This document shows positions 1 to 10,258 of a DNA stretch of 64,000 nt, piece after piece. The stretch spans positions 2,542,001 through 2,606,000 of the forward strand of contig NZ_JACXSS010000001.1 in the NCBI RefSeq assembly GCF_014850955.1, written 5' to 3'. The stretch is from Methylomonas albis. GTDB taxonomy: Bacteria > Pseudomonadota > Gammaproteobacteria > Methylococcales > Methylomonadaceae. The position numbers and the translations under genes were made by a program. Numbering within the stretch: position 1 is the stretch's first letter; every line of letters starts with the position of its first letter. The notes under the pieces were generated by a model that saw only the letters and a program-made list of their open reading frames with translations, searched no databases and was not told the DNA's origin.

Positions 1-2048
1 ATCAGACGGTGAAACAAATAGGCCATCGTTGCCATCATCACGATCAACGCGGTTCTGCCCAATGCATAACTGTGTTCGGAGAACAGATCATTACCGGTCA
101 TTGAGATAAGAAACACGCAGGGCACCAGTATGAATCGGGCCCACTTCATTTGCGTGTGCAACAACAAAATGGCGTGATCAGACCAATGGAACAGGGTATC
201 CGCGACGCCGCGCGGCCGAAACAATCGATAGAAGAACTGTACCAGGCACAATGACAAGGCCGAAGCGATTAAACCGGCGGCGAACGAGTGACTGAAAAAA
301 TCGGCTCGCGCGTTCAATATCAGCACACCGCCGATCCAGGCCATCAATAAGGCCCCATAAAGAGACATCAATAACAGGTAAAGCAGACTGGAAACAATAT
401 CGCCAAAATTGTGATTGATAGCTTTTTTAGCTAACAATACGGCGAGTTGCTGCTTGATTCGAACCCGGAAACGCCAATGGAGTATTACGATACCCAAGCC
501 CACCAATACCAACAGCGGGAAATGGTTGATGCCATCCCAAAAAGCCGTCGCCACGCCCAGCCAATTGCTCGGACTCATGAACCACAGCAATGAGGAAAAA
601 ATTTCCTGCAAATAATGTTTGTCGATAACCGGAGCGCTCGGTACCCACAATAAACGCTGATCCAGATAGCCGCTAAATTTATCGGCGATACTCAACATTT
701 GCTGCAAACTAAAATCGACATCACCCAGCAGCCGGCCGTAGTCGCTATAACCACTCGCCAGTCTTGCCACCAAGTCTTTCTGGTCGTTCAACAACATACG
801 TAACTCGGTACGCACCCGTAGCCTTTCCGACTCGTCCGTATCCGCCGGCAATTGGGCAATGCGCGTCAGCAACACCTGGTTAATATCGGCCAGACTTTTT
901 TTGGCCTCGTCCAACTTAAACATTTCCAGACTGGTCAAGGCAATCTGGTTTTGAACCTCTTCACTCAAGGTGCTGTATTGTTTACGTTGCGGCAAGTTAC
1001 GGCGCTGTTCGCGTAGTAAATTGCCCAAAGCCGGACTTAAACCCGCAAGGCTAATTTTTTGCTCCGCGCTCTGAAAATCTTTTTGCAACTGTTTATAACG
1101 AACGTCTATTTCATTTTTTTGGAGCGAGTATTGCTCCGTGTTTTTATTGATCTCCTGCAAATTGCGGTTGAACTGCATATTCTCTTTCGTGGCGGCCCTA
1201 ATCAAAGGATGTTTGCTCTCCGCGTCCTTTTCGGCCTGCAATAATGCCGTCTGTTCTTTATCAGTTTCCTGTTGGCGCCGCTCCAGCAAGAAATTATCGA
1301 GGTCAGCAATTAGTAAACTCTGCTGCTCCCGTTGCAAGGTCAACAGATGTACGCGATCCTTGTTAGCTTGCACTTGCAAGGGATTACTAAGATTTTCCAA
1401 TTCCAGCGTTTTCAGCGTGCTGTTTAACAGACGAATCCGGCTATCCAGTTGTATCTGCCTGGCCTCTTTTTGATAAAGATTGTCACCAGCCCTGGATGCC
1501 AAACTCTGCTGTTCCTGCTGACTGGAAGTCTGTTTGCTCTTGATTTCGGAGACTTTTTCCCGAATCAATTGCGGCCGGCTATTCAATTCACCCAAAGTCG
1601 CTTCGATACGGCTGACTTCGGCGTCTAAATCACTAAGCTTGGTTTTTTCGATAAGCAGGCGTTGCTCTAACTCATCCGTCGGAAAAATCAGCAGTTTCTC
1701 GGATTTCCGATTTTTTAAATTGCTCTCGGCGTCGGCTATTTGCCTTGCCAATTGCTTAACTTCTATCGGTAGGCTGTTTAAAGCCTGCTTGAAGGATTCG
1801 GCTTGCGCGTCCTGTGCCTCCAATTCGTTGAGATTATCTTCACTTTCGTGGTACGCCGCCAGAATCCGATTTTTCTGCTCTTCAGGCAGATTTTGCTTAT
1901 CTTTGATGACTTGAATGCGTTGCTGTACATCGGTACGCGATAGCGCTTTATTGGCCGGGTTTTGATTTGCGGCGTACGCAAGGTTTAAACTGATCAGCAA
2001 TAAGAGCAAACAAAAAGCAAAGCCGGATCTTAAAAAATTAGGTTTCAT
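1..2048 (-). CDS. Large mechanosensitive channel (MscK/MscM-type MscS family), N-terminal part
   Basis: The reading frame starts at the ATG at 2048 and runs off the left edge of the window, giving about 682 residues without a stop. It begins with a signal peptide (hydrophobic core of repeated Leu, then an AYA cleavage site near residue 29). A roughly 430-residue Gln/Glu/Lys/Leu-rich region with strong coiled-coil character follows, and the hydrophobic membrane segments begin after about residue 500. This is the layout of the large MscS relatives KefA/MscK and MscM (YjeP): a periplasmic helical domain, extra membrane helices, and the pore-forming MscS domain at the C-terminus. The MscS domain itself lies outside the window, so the family call rests on architecture and overall resemblance. 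The role would be release of solutes under hypo-osmotic shock. It is divergent from the aldolase gene, only 44 bp away. Confidence 0.75.
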   Translation of the reverse strand, partial: MKPNFLRSGFAFCLLLLLISLNLAYAANQNPANKALSRTDVQQRIQVIKDKQNLPEEQKNRILAAYHESEDNLNELEAQDAQAESFKQALNSLPIEVKQLARQIADAESNLKNRKSEKLLIFPTDELEQRLLIEKTKLSDLDAEVSRIEATLGELNSRPQLIREKVSEIKSKQTSSQQEQQSLASRAGDNLYQKEARQIQLDSRIRLLNSTLKTLELENLSNPLQVQANKDRVHLLTLQREQQSLLIADLDNFLLERRQQETDKEQTALLQAEKDAESKHPLIRAATKENMQFNRNLQEINKNTEQYSLQKNEIDVRYKQLQKDFQSAEQKISLAGLSPALGNLLREQRRNLPQRKQYSTLSEEVQNQIALTSLEMFKLDEAKKSLADINQVLLTRIAQLPADTDESERLRVRTELRMLLNDQKDLVARLASGYSDYGRLLGDVDFSLQQMLSIADKFSGYLDQRLLWVPSAPVIDKHYLQEIFSSLLWFMSPSNWLGVATAFWDGINHFPLLVLVGLGIVILHWRFRVRIKQQLAVLLAKKAINHNFGDIVSSLLYLLLMSLYGALLMAWIGGVLILNARADFFSHSFAAGLIASALSLCLVQFFYRLFRPRGVADTLFHWSDHAILLLHTQMKWARFILVPCVFLISMTGNDLFSEHSYALGRTALIVMMATMAYLFHRL

Positions 2049-2092
2049 GCGGTGGCTGGATAACAAATAAGTCTAAAAAACACATTATAAAA

Positions 2093-2755
2093 ATGGAAAA
2101 CAGGTTCAGCGAACTGGAAGGTGTTATTAAATATCGGCTTGATCATCAGCATGCCGAGTTAGCAGCGGACATCGATATCAGCGAACTCAACGCCTGGCGT
2201 AGCCTGTTTTATCGCTTGCGGCTAATTGGCCAGATAACCGAAAAATACGCAGGACTGGGTTTCGGCAATATCAGTCGGCGCTTGGTTCCCGGTGGCCAAG
2301 AGTTTTTGATCTCCGGCACCCAAACCGGGCATTTGCCTGTTCTTAACAAACAACATTTCGCGTTGATCGAAACCGCATCACAGGAACGTAATGCCATCAA
2401 ATCACGCGGTGCATCGCAGCCATCCTCCGAAGCCCTTACCCACGCCAGCGTTTATCGACAACACTCATTGATTGCCGCAGTGATCCACGTACACTGCCCG
2501 GAATTATGGTTACAGACCACTAAATTAAACCTGGCTTGCACTGCAATGGAAGTACCCTATGGCACACCGGAAATGGCAAACGCTGTTGCAAAGCTATTTG
2601 AATCAGGCAGGCTACAACAAGCGGGATTGTTCAGCATGCTGGGCCACGAAGACGGTATCGTGGCATTTGGTGCAACGTTAACAGAGGCGGCCTGCTTATT
2701 AATTGAGCAACTCGCCAAAGCCATTGCTATTGAGCAAAGCCAGCTGTGGCCTTAG
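2093..2755 (+). CDS. Class II aldolase/adducin family protein
   Basis: This 220-residue protein has the fold markers of the zinc-dependent class II aldolase/adducin family (L-fuculose-phosphate aldolase, methylthioribulose-phosphate dehydratase MtnB). The GFGNIS motif lies near residues 56-61 and the catalytic-type Glu is in SSEAL (E113). The metal-binding pair is in IHVHCPELW (H132, H134) and a third His is in GHEDG (H185). It would act on a small phosphorylated sugar or aldehyde in the cytoplasm. The substrate cannot be read from the sequence, and no methionine-salvage or fucose genes lie nearby. No good Shine-Dalgarno sequence precedes the ATG. Glutaredoxin follows 36 bp downstream in the same direction, so the two may be co-transcribed. 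Confidence 0.8.
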   Translation: MENRFSELEGVIKYRLDHQHAELAADIDISELNAWRSLFYRLRLIGQITEKYAGLGFGNISRRLVPGGQEFLISGTQTGHLPVLNKQHFALIETASQERNAIKSRGASQPSSEALTHASVYRQHSLIAAVIHVHCPELWLQTTKLNLACTAMEVPYGTPEMANAVAKLFESGRLQQAGLFSMLGHEDGIVAFGATLTEAACLLIEQLAKAIAIEQSQLWP

Positions 2756-2791
2756 AATACCCCCATTCATTAGCAATTATTAATTTTTCTC

Positions 2792-3046
2792 ATGCCGGAC
2801 ATTATCATTTACACCGCAAAGCTCTGCCCGTATTGCACTATGGCGAAAAAACTTTTCGATAGAAAAGGTGTGGGCTATACCGAAATCAATGTGGATGCCG
2901 AGCCTGGACTACGTCAGCAAATGATGGAAAAGACCAAGCGACGCACCGTACCGCAGATCTATATCGGCGAGCGGCATATCGGCGGTTTCGATGACTTGCA
3001 CGCCCTGGATATGAGCCACGAGCTGGATCCACTGTTAAACGCTTAA
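2792..3046 (+). CDS. grxC: Glutaredoxin 3
   Basis: An 84-residue dithiol glutaredoxin of typical GrxC length. The active site CPYC is at residues 12-15, followed by the TVPQIYI segment with its cis-proline and by GGFDDL, both glutathione-binding elements. It reduces protein disulfides and mixed disulfides in the cytosol using glutathione. The gene is 36 bp after the aldolase gene. Downstream, at 3161-3176, a five-base-pair GC stem followed by a short T-rich stretch is at best a weak terminator. Confidence 0.93.
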   Translation: MPDIIIYTAKLCPYCTMAKKLFDRKGVGYTEINVDAEPGLRQQMMEKTKRRTVPQIYIGERHIGGFDDLHALDMSHELDPLLNA

Positions 3047-3234
3047 GCGGGTCAAAACTAGCAATCGACAATAATTGTCAGCTAATTGCGCAATTGTTGG
3101 AACACGCCTTTCCGTGTGGCATGAATTTATGGACGTCATTTTTAAATGAATGACTCCATTGCCGCGAAAAAGCGGCCTGAAGTTTTTATGCTGGGCAAAT
3201 GCTGCCCCAAAAATCCGAGGCTGCCTACAGGACC

Positions 3235-3813
3235 CTATCTAATTACCACCAGTTGCAGGCCTAGGCGGGTGACCAGCTCATTGCTCTCGACCCAGACCAC
3301 TTTGCCCAATGCGCTCAATGCCAAGTCGGCAACCAACAGCTTAACCGGTGCCTCAACCTTGATACAAGGATGACTACCCGCCAACTTTAGACACATGCCC
3401 TCTACCGAGCGGTTAACACCTTCCACACTGAAGCGCTCCTTGTCGATAAACAATTCGGCTTTAAACGCTTCCACTTTGCGGTAGCCGCGCCGCTTACGCC
3501 AAAGTTTGTGCGCGTTGTGCACGACATCGTGAAACTCCAAGCCCATCATGATGCGGTTGCGCTCACGTTTCACCCAAACAATATCGACCTCGCCAGCCAA
3601 CATCAATTCCGCGACAAAAATTTCCGCCTGCCGATCTTCATTAAGAAACGCTTCGAAATCCTGGATAGTGGTTAATAAATCACCTGAATTGACTTCCACC
3701 ATTGCGCCTTTCAAGGACACATCGTAGCAATTAAGCTGCAAAGTCTCGCCACCCACGAACAGCTGGCCTTCCGCGTTAAAGTTTTTTCGGTACTCTTTTC
3801 TGTCCTGAAACAT
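3235..3813 (-). CDS. Tandem PilZ-domain protein
   Basis: A 192-residue protein with two PilZ-like units. The first has the RxxxR element in RKEYR (residues 5-9) and the D-x-S-x-x-G element in DVSLKG. The second begins around residue 105 with RRGYRK and continues with NRSVEGM in place of the second motif. PilZ domains bind cyclic di-GMP, so this is likely a c-di-GMP effector. The first domain has the better-preserved ligand residues, while in the second the Asp is replaced by Asn. The gene follows metZ on the same strand after a 76 bp gap and may be the last gene of that operon. The target process (motility, exopolysaccharide, etc.) is not shown by the context. Confidence 0.8.
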   Translation of the reverse strand: MFQDRKEYRKNFNAEGQLFVGGETLQLNCYDVSLKGAMVEVNSGDLLTTIQDFEAFLNEDRQAEIFVAELMLAGEVDIVWVKRERNRIMMGLEFHDVVHNAHKLWRKRRGYRKVEAFKAELFIDKERFSVEGVNRSVEGMCLKLAGSHPCIKVEAPVKLLVADLALSALGKVVWVESNELVTRLGLQLVVIR

Positions 3814-3889
3814 GATCGCAATCTCTATATAACGTCGGTCAAAGATAGCTTAATTTTTGATTTGCGGCAGGCTTTATCTGCCTACAGGT

Positions 3890-5080
3890 TTAGCAATGCG
3901 CCAAGCCGTTAAGCAAATCGGCCTTAATATCGTCGATATTTTCCAAACCTACCGAAATTCTGACCAAGCTATCGTTAATCCCCGCCTCAGCCCGTGCCTC
4001 CGGCGTCAAGCGGCCATGAGTGGTAGTCGCCGGATGCGTGATGGTAGTTTTTACATCACCCAGATTTGCGGTAATCGACAACATGCGAGTGGAATCAATC
4101 AACTGCCAAGCATGATCCTTCCCGCCTTGCAGCTCAAAACTGACTACCGCGCCGAAATGACTTTGCTGGCGTTTGGCTAATTCATGCTGGGCATGTGATT
4201 CCAAGCCGGGATAATGCACCTTGGCTACCGCTGGCTGTTGCTCCAACCATTTGGCCAGTTCGAAGGCATTATCGCAATGTACTTTCATTCTGAGCGCCAA
4301 CGTTTCCAGTCCGCCCAAAAATACCCAGGCATTGAACGGACTCATCGTCGCGCCGCCGGTACGCAGATACGGATACACGTATTTTTCGATCAATTCTTCG
4401 TTAGCCACCACCGCGCCGCCGACGCAACGCCCTTGGCCGTCTATGTATTTGGTGGTGGAATGCACTACCAAGTCCGCACCCAAAGTCAATGGCTGCTGCA
4501 AAATTGGCGTGCAGAACACATTATCAACCACCAATAAAGCACCATGCTGATGAGCGATGTCCGCCAGTGCTTGAATATCAGCAATTTCGATCAAGGGGTT
4601 AGACGGCGTTTCCAGGAACAGAAACCGGGTATTGGGCTTAATCGCCGCTTCCCAGGCCGCCGGCTCGGTCAGACTGACAAAATCGGTCTCGACCCCAAAC
4701 TTGCCGAAATAGTTCTGGAAGGTCAGGACGGTGTTTCCAAACACACTGCGTGAGCACACCACATGGTCACCGGCCTTCAGTAAAGCCATACCCACGGCCA
4801 TGATTGCCGCCATACCCGACGCAAACGCCAGACAACGCTCGCCTTTTTCCAGATAGGCTAAACGCTCCTGAAACGCGCTGACAGTGGGATTGGTGAAACG
4901 CGAGTAGATATTACCGGGCTGTTTGCCGGTAAACCGCAGTGCAGCTTCCTCCGCCGATTTGAACACATAGCTGGAGGTGGCGAAAATCGGGATGCTGTGT
5001 TCGTCTTCGTGGGTGCGTTTATGCCCGGCGCGGATAGCCTGCGTTTCCGGCGCATAATCTTGCCAATCAAATTCGCTCAT
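3890..5080 (-). CDS. metZ: O-succinylhomoserine sulfhydrylase
   Basis: A 396-residue PLP enzyme of the Cys/Met metabolism family. It makes homocysteine from O-succinylhomoserine and sulfide in methionine synthesis. The PLP lysine is K211 in VHSTTKYIDG, and the cofactor-binding AFASGMAA and DNVFCTP segments are present. The position directly behind purF (12 bp gap) is the classical metZ arrangement in Pseudomonas and other gammaproteobacteria, which supports MetZ over cystathionine gamma-synthase. An AAGGA Shine-Dalgarno sequence precedes the ATG. Confidence 0.93.
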   Translation of the reverse strand: MSEFDWQDYAPETQAIRAGHKRTHEDEHSIPIFATSSYVFKSAEEAALRFTGKQPGNIYSRFTNPTVSAFQERLAYLEKGERCLAFASGMAAIMAVGMALLKAGDHVVCSRSVFGNTVLTFQNYFGKFGVETDFVSLTEPAAWEAAIKPNTRFLFLETPSNPLIEIADIQALADIAHQHGALLVVDNVFCTPILQQPLTLGADLVVHSTTKYIDGQGRCVGGAVVANEELIEKYVYPYLRTGGATMSPFNAWVFLGGLETLALRMKVHCDNAFELAKWLEQQPAVAKVHYPGLESHAQHELAKRQQSHFGAVVSFELQGGKDHAWQLIDSTRMLSITANLGDVKTTITHPATTTHGRLTPEARAEAGINDSLVRISVGLENIDDIKADLLNGLAHC

Positions 5081-5091
5081 CTTTAGTCCTT

Positions 5092-6600
5092 TTACTTTGC
5101 AACCTGCATTTCTATGATAAAGCTACTGCCGTTGCGCAGTTCCTGTGCATTGTCATTACGCAAGGCTTCGATACGCGCCAGATAAGCATCGTCAATATCG
5201 CCGGTAATGTAATGGTGACTGAAACATGACGTATCGAAATGCTTGATGTCCGGATTACCTTTACCGACCGCATCAATCAAATCGTCCAATTCTTGATAAA
5301 TCAGCTTATCCGCACCCAAGGCTTGGCAAATCTCATCCTCGGTGCGATCATGCGCGATCAATTCATGCGCGGCCGGCATGTCAATACCGTATACATTGGG
5401 ATAACGTACCGGCGGCGCTGCGGACGCAAAATACACTTTCTTGGCGCCGGCATCGCGGGCCATCTGGATAATCTGCTCGGAGGTAGTGCCGCGTACAATG
5501 GAATCATCCACCAGCAGTACATTCTTGCCGTCGAATTCCAGCGAAATCGCATTCAGCTTTTGTTTGACCGACTTTTTGCGCATTTTTTGCCCAGGCATAA
5601 TGAAAGTCCGACCGATATAGCGGTTTTTCATAAAGCCTTCGCGAAACTTCACACCTAAGTCGTGGGCAATCTGGGATGCTGCGGTACGACTGGTATCCGG
5701 AATCGGAATGACCACGTCGATATCGTGATTTGGCCACTCCCTTTGAATTTTTTCGGCCAGTTTTCTACCCATCCGCATTCTGGCTTTGTACACCGAAATA
5801 TTGTCGATGATCGAATCCGGCCGAGCAAAATAGACATATTCGAAAATACATGGGCAGTGATCAACTACTTCCGTGCATTGCTTCGTGTGTAACTGGCCGT
5901 CTGCTTCGATAAACACCGCTTCGCCGGGCTCTATATCCCGAATCAGCTGAAAATCCAATACATCCAGCGCCACACTTTCCGAGGCGATCATATAATCGAT
6001 GCCGTCTTCGGTTTTCCGTTGCCCGAAGACGATGGGCCGAATGCCATGCGGGTCGCGGAAACCCAATACGCCGAAACCGGCAATCATAACCACTACCGCA
6101 TAGGCTCCACGACAGCGTTTGTGCACGGCATTTACCGCCTGAAACACATCATCAACGGTCAATTTGAGTTTGCCGAATTGCGCCAATTCATGCGCGAATA
6201 CATTCAACAATACTTCCGAATCCGAGTCGGTGTTGATGTGGCGTTGGTCGTCCATGAACACCTGATATTTCAGTTCTTCCGTGTTGGTCAAATTGCCGTT
6301 GTGCGCCAGCGTCAATCCAAACGGCGAATTCACATAAAAAGGCTGAGCTTCCGCCGAACTGGTGCAACCAGCTGTCGGATAGCGCACATGGGCAATACCC
6401 ATATTGCCTTTCAACTTCATCATTTGCTTACTGGAAAATACATCCCGCGCCAAACCGTTATCTTTGCGCAAATGCAAACGACTGCCGTCGCAAGTAACGA
6501 TGCCGGCGGCATCCTGACCCCGATGCTGAAGTACTGTCAGGGCGTCGTACAAATCCTGATTAACACTTTGATTGGAAACAATAGCGGCAATACCACACAT
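5092..6600 (-). CDS. purF: Amidophosphoribosyltransferase
   Basis: A 502-residue enzyme for the first committed step of purine synthesis (PRPP plus glutamine to phosphoribosylamine). The N-terminus MCGIAAIV supplies the nucleophilic Cys2 of the class II glutamine amidotransferase domain. The C-terminal phosphoribosyltransferase half has the PRPP-binding loop [13 protein letters not shown]. Full length for the family. It lies 12 bp after cvpA and 12 bp before metZ, so all three are read as one transcript. Confidence 0.97.
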   Translation of the reverse strand: MCGIAAIVSNQSVNQDLYDALTVLQHRGQDAAGIVTCDGSRLHLRKDNGLARDVFSSKQMMKLKGNMGIAHVRYPTAGCTSSAEAQPFYVNSPFGLTLAHNGNLTNTEELKYQVFMDDQRHINTDSDSEVLLNVFAHELAQFGKLKLTVDDVFQAVNAVHKRCRGAYAVVVMIAGFGVLGFRDPHGIRPIVFGQRKTEDGIDYMIASESVALDVLDFQLIRDIEPGEAVFIEADGQLHTKQCTEVVDHCPCIFEYVYFARPDSIIDNISVYKARMRMGRKLAEKIQREWPNHDIDVVIPIPDTSRTAASQIAHDLGVKFREGFMKNRYIGRTFIMPGQKMRKKSVKQKLNAISLEFDGKNVLLVDDSIVRGTTSEQIIQMARDAGAKKVYFASAAPPVRYPNVYGIDMPAAHELIAHDRTEDEICQALGADKLIYQELDDLIDAVGKGNPDIKHFDTSCFSHHYITGDIDDAYLARIEALRNDNAQELRNGSSFIIEMQVAK

Positions 6601-6612
6601 AGCAGATCCGAG

Positions 6613-7131
6613 TTATCGATAATGGATGTAATCCGCCAACCCTGTCGGCATGTGCGCTTTCAACCACACTGCCAAGGCTTGGAACGGAGGAATGAGAAGG
6701 GATTGTTTCCACCAGGGATCTTCCGGTAACGGCGTTAAGCCGGCCAGCATCACCAATAGAGAAACCAGTACCGCCCCGCGGGCAATACCGAATAACATAC
6801 CCAGCAAACGATCACTACCGGTCAAGCCGGTCTTTTCTATCAGCTGGCTCAGCAAAAAGCTGATTAAACTACCCAAAATCAAGGTCGTGAAAAATAATAA
6901 GGCGAAAGCGGCAGCGATTCTGGCGGAAGGAAAACTGATGGTGGATTGCAGTAGTACCGAGACATCACGGCAGTACTGTATTGCTACCCAAACCGCCACC
7001 ATCCACAGTGCTAGCGCAAACGCTTCTTTAATAAATCCGCGCAATAGGCCCATTATCGCCGAAATCGCGATAATAGAAACAATGACGTAATCCACCCACA
7101 ATAGCTTAGCCCAAGGCACAATATCCAACAT
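6613..7131 (-). CDS. cvpA: CvpA family membrane protein
   Basis: A 172-residue inner-membrane protein with about four hydrophobic segments. The start MLDIVPWAKLLWVDYVIV and the internal MGLLRGFIKEAF are typical of CvpA, the colicin V production protein family conserved upstream of purF. Its biochemical role is not settled; it is linked to envelope homeostasis and colicin V export. It sits between dedD and purF with short gaps (42 and 12 bp), as in Escherichia coli. Confidence 0.93.
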   Translation of the reverse strand: MLDIVPWAKLLWVDYVIVSIIAISAIMGLLRGFIKEAFALALWMVAVWVAIQYCRDVSVLLQSTISFPSARIAAAFALLFFTTLILGSLISFLLSQLIEKTGLTGSDRLLGMLFGIARGAVLVSLLVMLAGLTPLPEDPWWKQSLLIPPFQALAVWLKAHMPTGLADYIHYR

Positions 7132-7173
7132 GGTCTAGCCGGCTAATCCAAACAATACATCAGTCGCAATTAC

Positions 7174-7998
7174 TTATTCGTCCGCAGAAACAAAGCTGTT
7201 TACATTGATTTGCGCCAGCTTGGCCTTGACTGCCTGGGCTTTGACTTTATCGACGATAGGGCCTATCCGCACTTTAAATACCGCACCTTTATCGCTGGCG
7301 ACCTCTCTGACGGATGCCGCGAAACCTTGTTGCTTCAAATTCTCCTGCAAACTGACTGCGTTGGGTTTTTGACTAAACGTACCCACTTGCAAATACCAGC
7401 GATTGCTTTCTTCGGCGGCTGCAGGCTGCGCCTTGCTAGCTGTCGTTACCGGCGATGTTGGTGCCACCTCGGCTTTTAGCTCAGATAATTTATTGACCGG
7501 CTTTAACACTTTCGGCGTTGGACTGACGGCTTGCAAAGGCTGTACGGCCGGGGCCGGTAACTTGACAGGTTTGTTGACCACCGGCGGCTCATCTTCGGCT
7601 TCGGCGGGTTCCTCACCGAATTGCGCGACCGCCGCCGCTGGCGCAGCGGATTTGGCAGCCGGCAAATTACGTTGCACCGGCGCGGTGTCCTTGGCAGATA
7701 ATTTAACTTGCGGCTTGGGCGCTTCCAACTCGGCTTCGGCCTCACCTTCTTCCAGCGCTTTCACCTGTTGTTTAGGCGCATTCGCCGCCGGCAGGTTTTC
7801 CGCTACCTCTTCCACTTTTTCCGGCAACGGCATGATTTCCACATCCTGAGCCTTGGCGGGTAGCTCGGGGATTTTTAATTCATTGATGCTTTTGCCGGTT
7901 TCGTCGATCGGGTCGTCGAATAACATAGGCACAAAAATCGCCGCCAATGCAGTAATCACCGCCGCACCAATCAATCGTTGCTTTAACTCCTGATCCAT
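7174..7998 (-). CDS. dedD: SPOR-domain cell-division protein, DedD-like
   Basis: A bitopic protein of about 274 residues. A short cytoplasmic N-terminus is followed by a single membrane helix (about residues 9-27), a long Pro/Ala/Glu/Lys-rich linker of low complexity, and a C-terminal SPOR domain beginning near NRWYLQVGTF. SPOR domains bind denuded glycan strands at the septum. I chose the ATG at 7998 because an AGAGGTG Shine-Dalgarno sequence lies six bases before it; two further in-frame ATGs at 8004 and 8007 overlap that sequence. The neighbours folC (upstream) and cvpA (downstream) match the E. coli order. Confidence 0.88.
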   Translation of the reverse strand: MDQELKQRLIGAAVITALAAIFVPMLFDDPIDETGKSINELKIPELPAKAQDVEIMPLPEKVEEVAENLPAANAPKQQVKALEEGEAEAELEAPKPQVKLSAKDTAPVQRNLPAAKSAAPAAAVAQFGEEPAEAEDEPPVVNKPVKLPAPAVQPLQAVSPTPKVLKPVNKLSELKAEVAPTSPVTTASKAQPAAAEESNRWYLQVGTFSQKPNAVSLQENLKQQGFAASVREVASDKGAVFKVRIGPIVDKVKAQAVKAKLAQINVNSFVSADE

Positions 7999-8009
7999 TC
8001 TCATCACCT

Positions 8010-9275
8010 CTAAGAAAATTTCGATAAATATTCGGATACTAGAAAAAAAGAACCAAAAATCAAAAGCAATTCGTCTTGCCCGGCATTTTGCCGAGCGGCT
8101 TGAAATGCCTCGGTAAAATCGGCAAAACCGCTGCGGACATTGTCCAGGCCTTGTTGCTGAAAAATGGTTTCTAACATATCCGGACTAGCAGCGCGAGGAT
8201 TAACCAGCGGTGCTAAGTACCACGTCGTTACTCTATCGCGCATCATGTTCAATACGCCGGCAATATCTTTATCCCGCATCATCGCAAAAACTGCGTGTAT
8301 TCTGATCTCGGGGAAGTATTCGCGCAAATAGTCGATTAATGTTTGCACAGCCTGCGGGTTGTGCCCGACATCAAGCAAAATTCGCGGCTGGCCGGCAATC
8401 AATTGAAAACGCCCCGGCAACTTCGCGCTGCGCAAACCTTGCCGAATGGCGTCGTCACTGACCGCCAAAAAAGGCTGCAGGGTTTTTATAGCCATTATCG
8501 CCGCGGAGGCGTTTCGATATTGGTGCTCGCCCTTAAAGGCCGGCTGCGGCAGCTGACTAATTTGCATATCCGCAGACCGCCAATCCCAAGTATCCGCCTG
8601 TTTTTGATAGGTAAAAGCTGCGCCCATTTGCAGCAAAATTGCACCAACCCGCGCCGCCGCTTCGGGTAAGGAACTAGGCGGCAGGCTATCCCCGACTATC
8701 GCCGCCACTCCCGACCTGAAAATACCGGCTTTTTCCCGGCCGATTGCTTCTTCGGTATGGCCCAGCCAATCAACATGGTCGAGTGCTATGGTCGTCACCA
8801 CTGCCGCATCGGGATCGACGATATTCACCGCATCGAGTCTGCCGCCCAAACCGACCTCGAGCAACTGTATATCCAGATCCGCGTCGGCAAAAATACTCAG
8901 TGCGGCTAGGGTGCCAAACTCGAAATAACTCAAGCTGGTGTCGCCGCGCGCCGCATCGATGCGGGTAAACGCCTCGCAAATCAAAGTGTCGTCGACCGGC
9001 TCACCATCAATACGAATACGTTCGTTATACCTCAAAATGTGCGGCGAGGTATAAGCACCAACCCGGTAGCCGGCAGCGCGGTATATCGCTTCCAAAAATG
9101 CCACGCAGGAACCCTTGCCGTTAGTGCCGGCAACCGTAATGGTCGGCGTTTTTTTGGGGTCCGGATTAAGCTGCCGATAAACACCGGCAACCCGTCCCAA
9201 CCCCAAATCGATAGGCCGAGGGTGCAGTTTTTCCTGCCAGTCCAACCAGGCTTGCAGCGAATCAAAACGCGTCAT
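8010..9275 (-). CDS. folC: Bifunctional folylpolyglutamate/dihydrofolate synthase
   Basis: A 421-residue Mur-ligase-type enzyme that joins dihydropteroate to glutamate and adds further glutamates to folates. The P-loop is AGTNGKGSC near residue 49. The family segments YTSPHILRYNERI, GLGGRLDAVN and the C-terminal LLDVGHNPQA are all present. It sits 11 bp after accD, and its TAG stop overlaps the Shine-Dalgarno region of dedD, so translation of the two may be coupled. Confidence 0.96.
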   Translation of the reverse strand: MTRFDSLQAWLDWQEKLHPRPIDLGLGRVAGVYRQLNPDPKKTPTITVAGTNGKGSCVAFLEAIYRAAGYRVGAYTSPHILRYNERIRIDGEPVDDTLICEAFTRIDAARGDTSLSYFEFGTLAALSIFADADLDIQLLEVGLGGRLDAVNIVDPDAAVVTTIALDHVDWLGHTEEAIGREKAGIFRSGVAAIVGDSLPPSSLPEAAARVGAILLQMGAAFTYQKQADTWDWRSADMQISQLPQPAFKGEHQYRNASAAIMAIKTLQPFLAVSDDAIRQGLRSAKLPGRFQLIAGQPRILLDVGHNPQAVQTLIDYLREYFPEIRIHAVFAMMRDKDIAGVLNMMRDRVTTWYLAPLVNPRAASPDMLETIFQQQGLDNVRSGFADFTEAFQAARQNAGQDELLLIFGSFFLVSEYLSKFS

Positions 9276-9286
9276 TTCGACCGTAT

Positions 9287-10234
9287 TTATTCCTGATGCT
9301 GCGGATTATTGCTTTCACCTTGATCGCTTAAAGACTCACTGTTGGGATTGGCTTCGATCACCACATCGGCATCGCTGCTGCGCCCGGCACACATGATAGC
9401 GAGAATACTGGCTATTTTCTCACGCATCTCGCGGCGATCGACGATCATATCTATAGCGCCGTGTTCCTGAAGAAATTCGCTGCGCTGGAAGCCTTCCGGC
9501 AATTTTTCACGCACCGTTTGTTCAATAACGCGCGGCCCGGCAAAGCCGATCAAGGCATCAGGTTCTGCCACGTTAATATCGCCCAACATCGCCAGACTGG
9601 CGGAAACCCCGCCCATGGTCGGATCGGTCATGAAGGATATATACGGAATGCCGGCTTCTGCCAGCTTGGCCAATGCCGCGCTGGTTTTAGTCATTTGAAA
9701 CAGCGAGAACAAAGACTCCTGCATCCGGGCCCCGCCACTGGCGGTAAACACGATGAACGGCACGCCGGAACGCAGACTCTCATTGACACCGCGCACGAAA
9801 CGCTCGCCAACCACCGAACCCATGGAACCACCCATAAAACCAAAGTCAAACGCCGCAGCGACAATACCGGCGCCTTGCAGTGACCCTTTCATCACTACCA
9901 ACGCGTCATTCTCGTTGCTTTGTTTTTGCGCTTGGCTGATGCGGTCTTTGTAGCGTTTACTGTCCTTAAATTTCAAAGGATCACTGGGTTTCAATCCAGC
10001 GCCTATTTCTTGACGGCCGCCTTCATCCAGAAACATATTCAGCCGCTTACGCGCCGAAATGCGCAAATGGTGATCGCATTTTGGACAAACGCTAAGATTC
10101 TTCTCTAGTTCGGCATTGAACAAAATCGCATCGCAACGTGGGCATTTATTCCACAAGCCTTCCGGCACCGTGGTTTTTTTCTGCGAGGTTTCGGTTCTAA
10201 TGGCAGAGGGGACCAGTTTTTCAAACCAACTCAT
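9287..10234 (-). CDS. accD: Acetyl-CoA carboxylase, carboxyltransferase beta subunit
   Basis: A 315-residue subunit of the carboxyltransferase that makes malonyl-CoA. The N-terminal zinc ribbon has four cysteines (C31, C34, C50, C53). The crotonase-like core contains [11 protein letters not shown] and [11 protein letters not shown], which bind acetyl-CoA. The last 35 residues are a polar extension that is poorly conserved in the family. The gene is 24 bp after trpA, the usual order in gammaproteobacteria. Confidence 0.96.
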   Translation of the reverse strand: MSWFEKLVPSAIRTETSQKKTTVPEGLWNKCPRCDAILFNAELEKNLSVCPKCDHHLRISARKRLNMFLDEGGRQEIGAGLKPSDPLKFKDSKRYKDRISQAQKQSNENDALVVMKGSLQGAGIVAAAFDFGFMGGSMGSVVGERFVRGVNESLRSGVPFIVFTASGGARMQESLFSLFQMTKTSAALAKLAEAGIPYISFMTDPTMGGVSASLAMLGDINVAEPDALIGFAGPRVIEQTVREKLPEGFQRSEFLQEHGAIDMIVDRREMREKIASILAIMCAGRSSDADVVIEANPNSESLSDQGESNNPQHQE

Positions 10235-10258
10235 TCGGTGTATTCTCCGCTTAAAAGC

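Noticed and set aside
1059-1914. Plus-strand frames rich in Cys, Ser and Phe
   Set aside because: They are antisense to the coiled-coil part of the large channel gene; the Cys/Ser composition is the mirror of its Gln/Glu/Leu codons.
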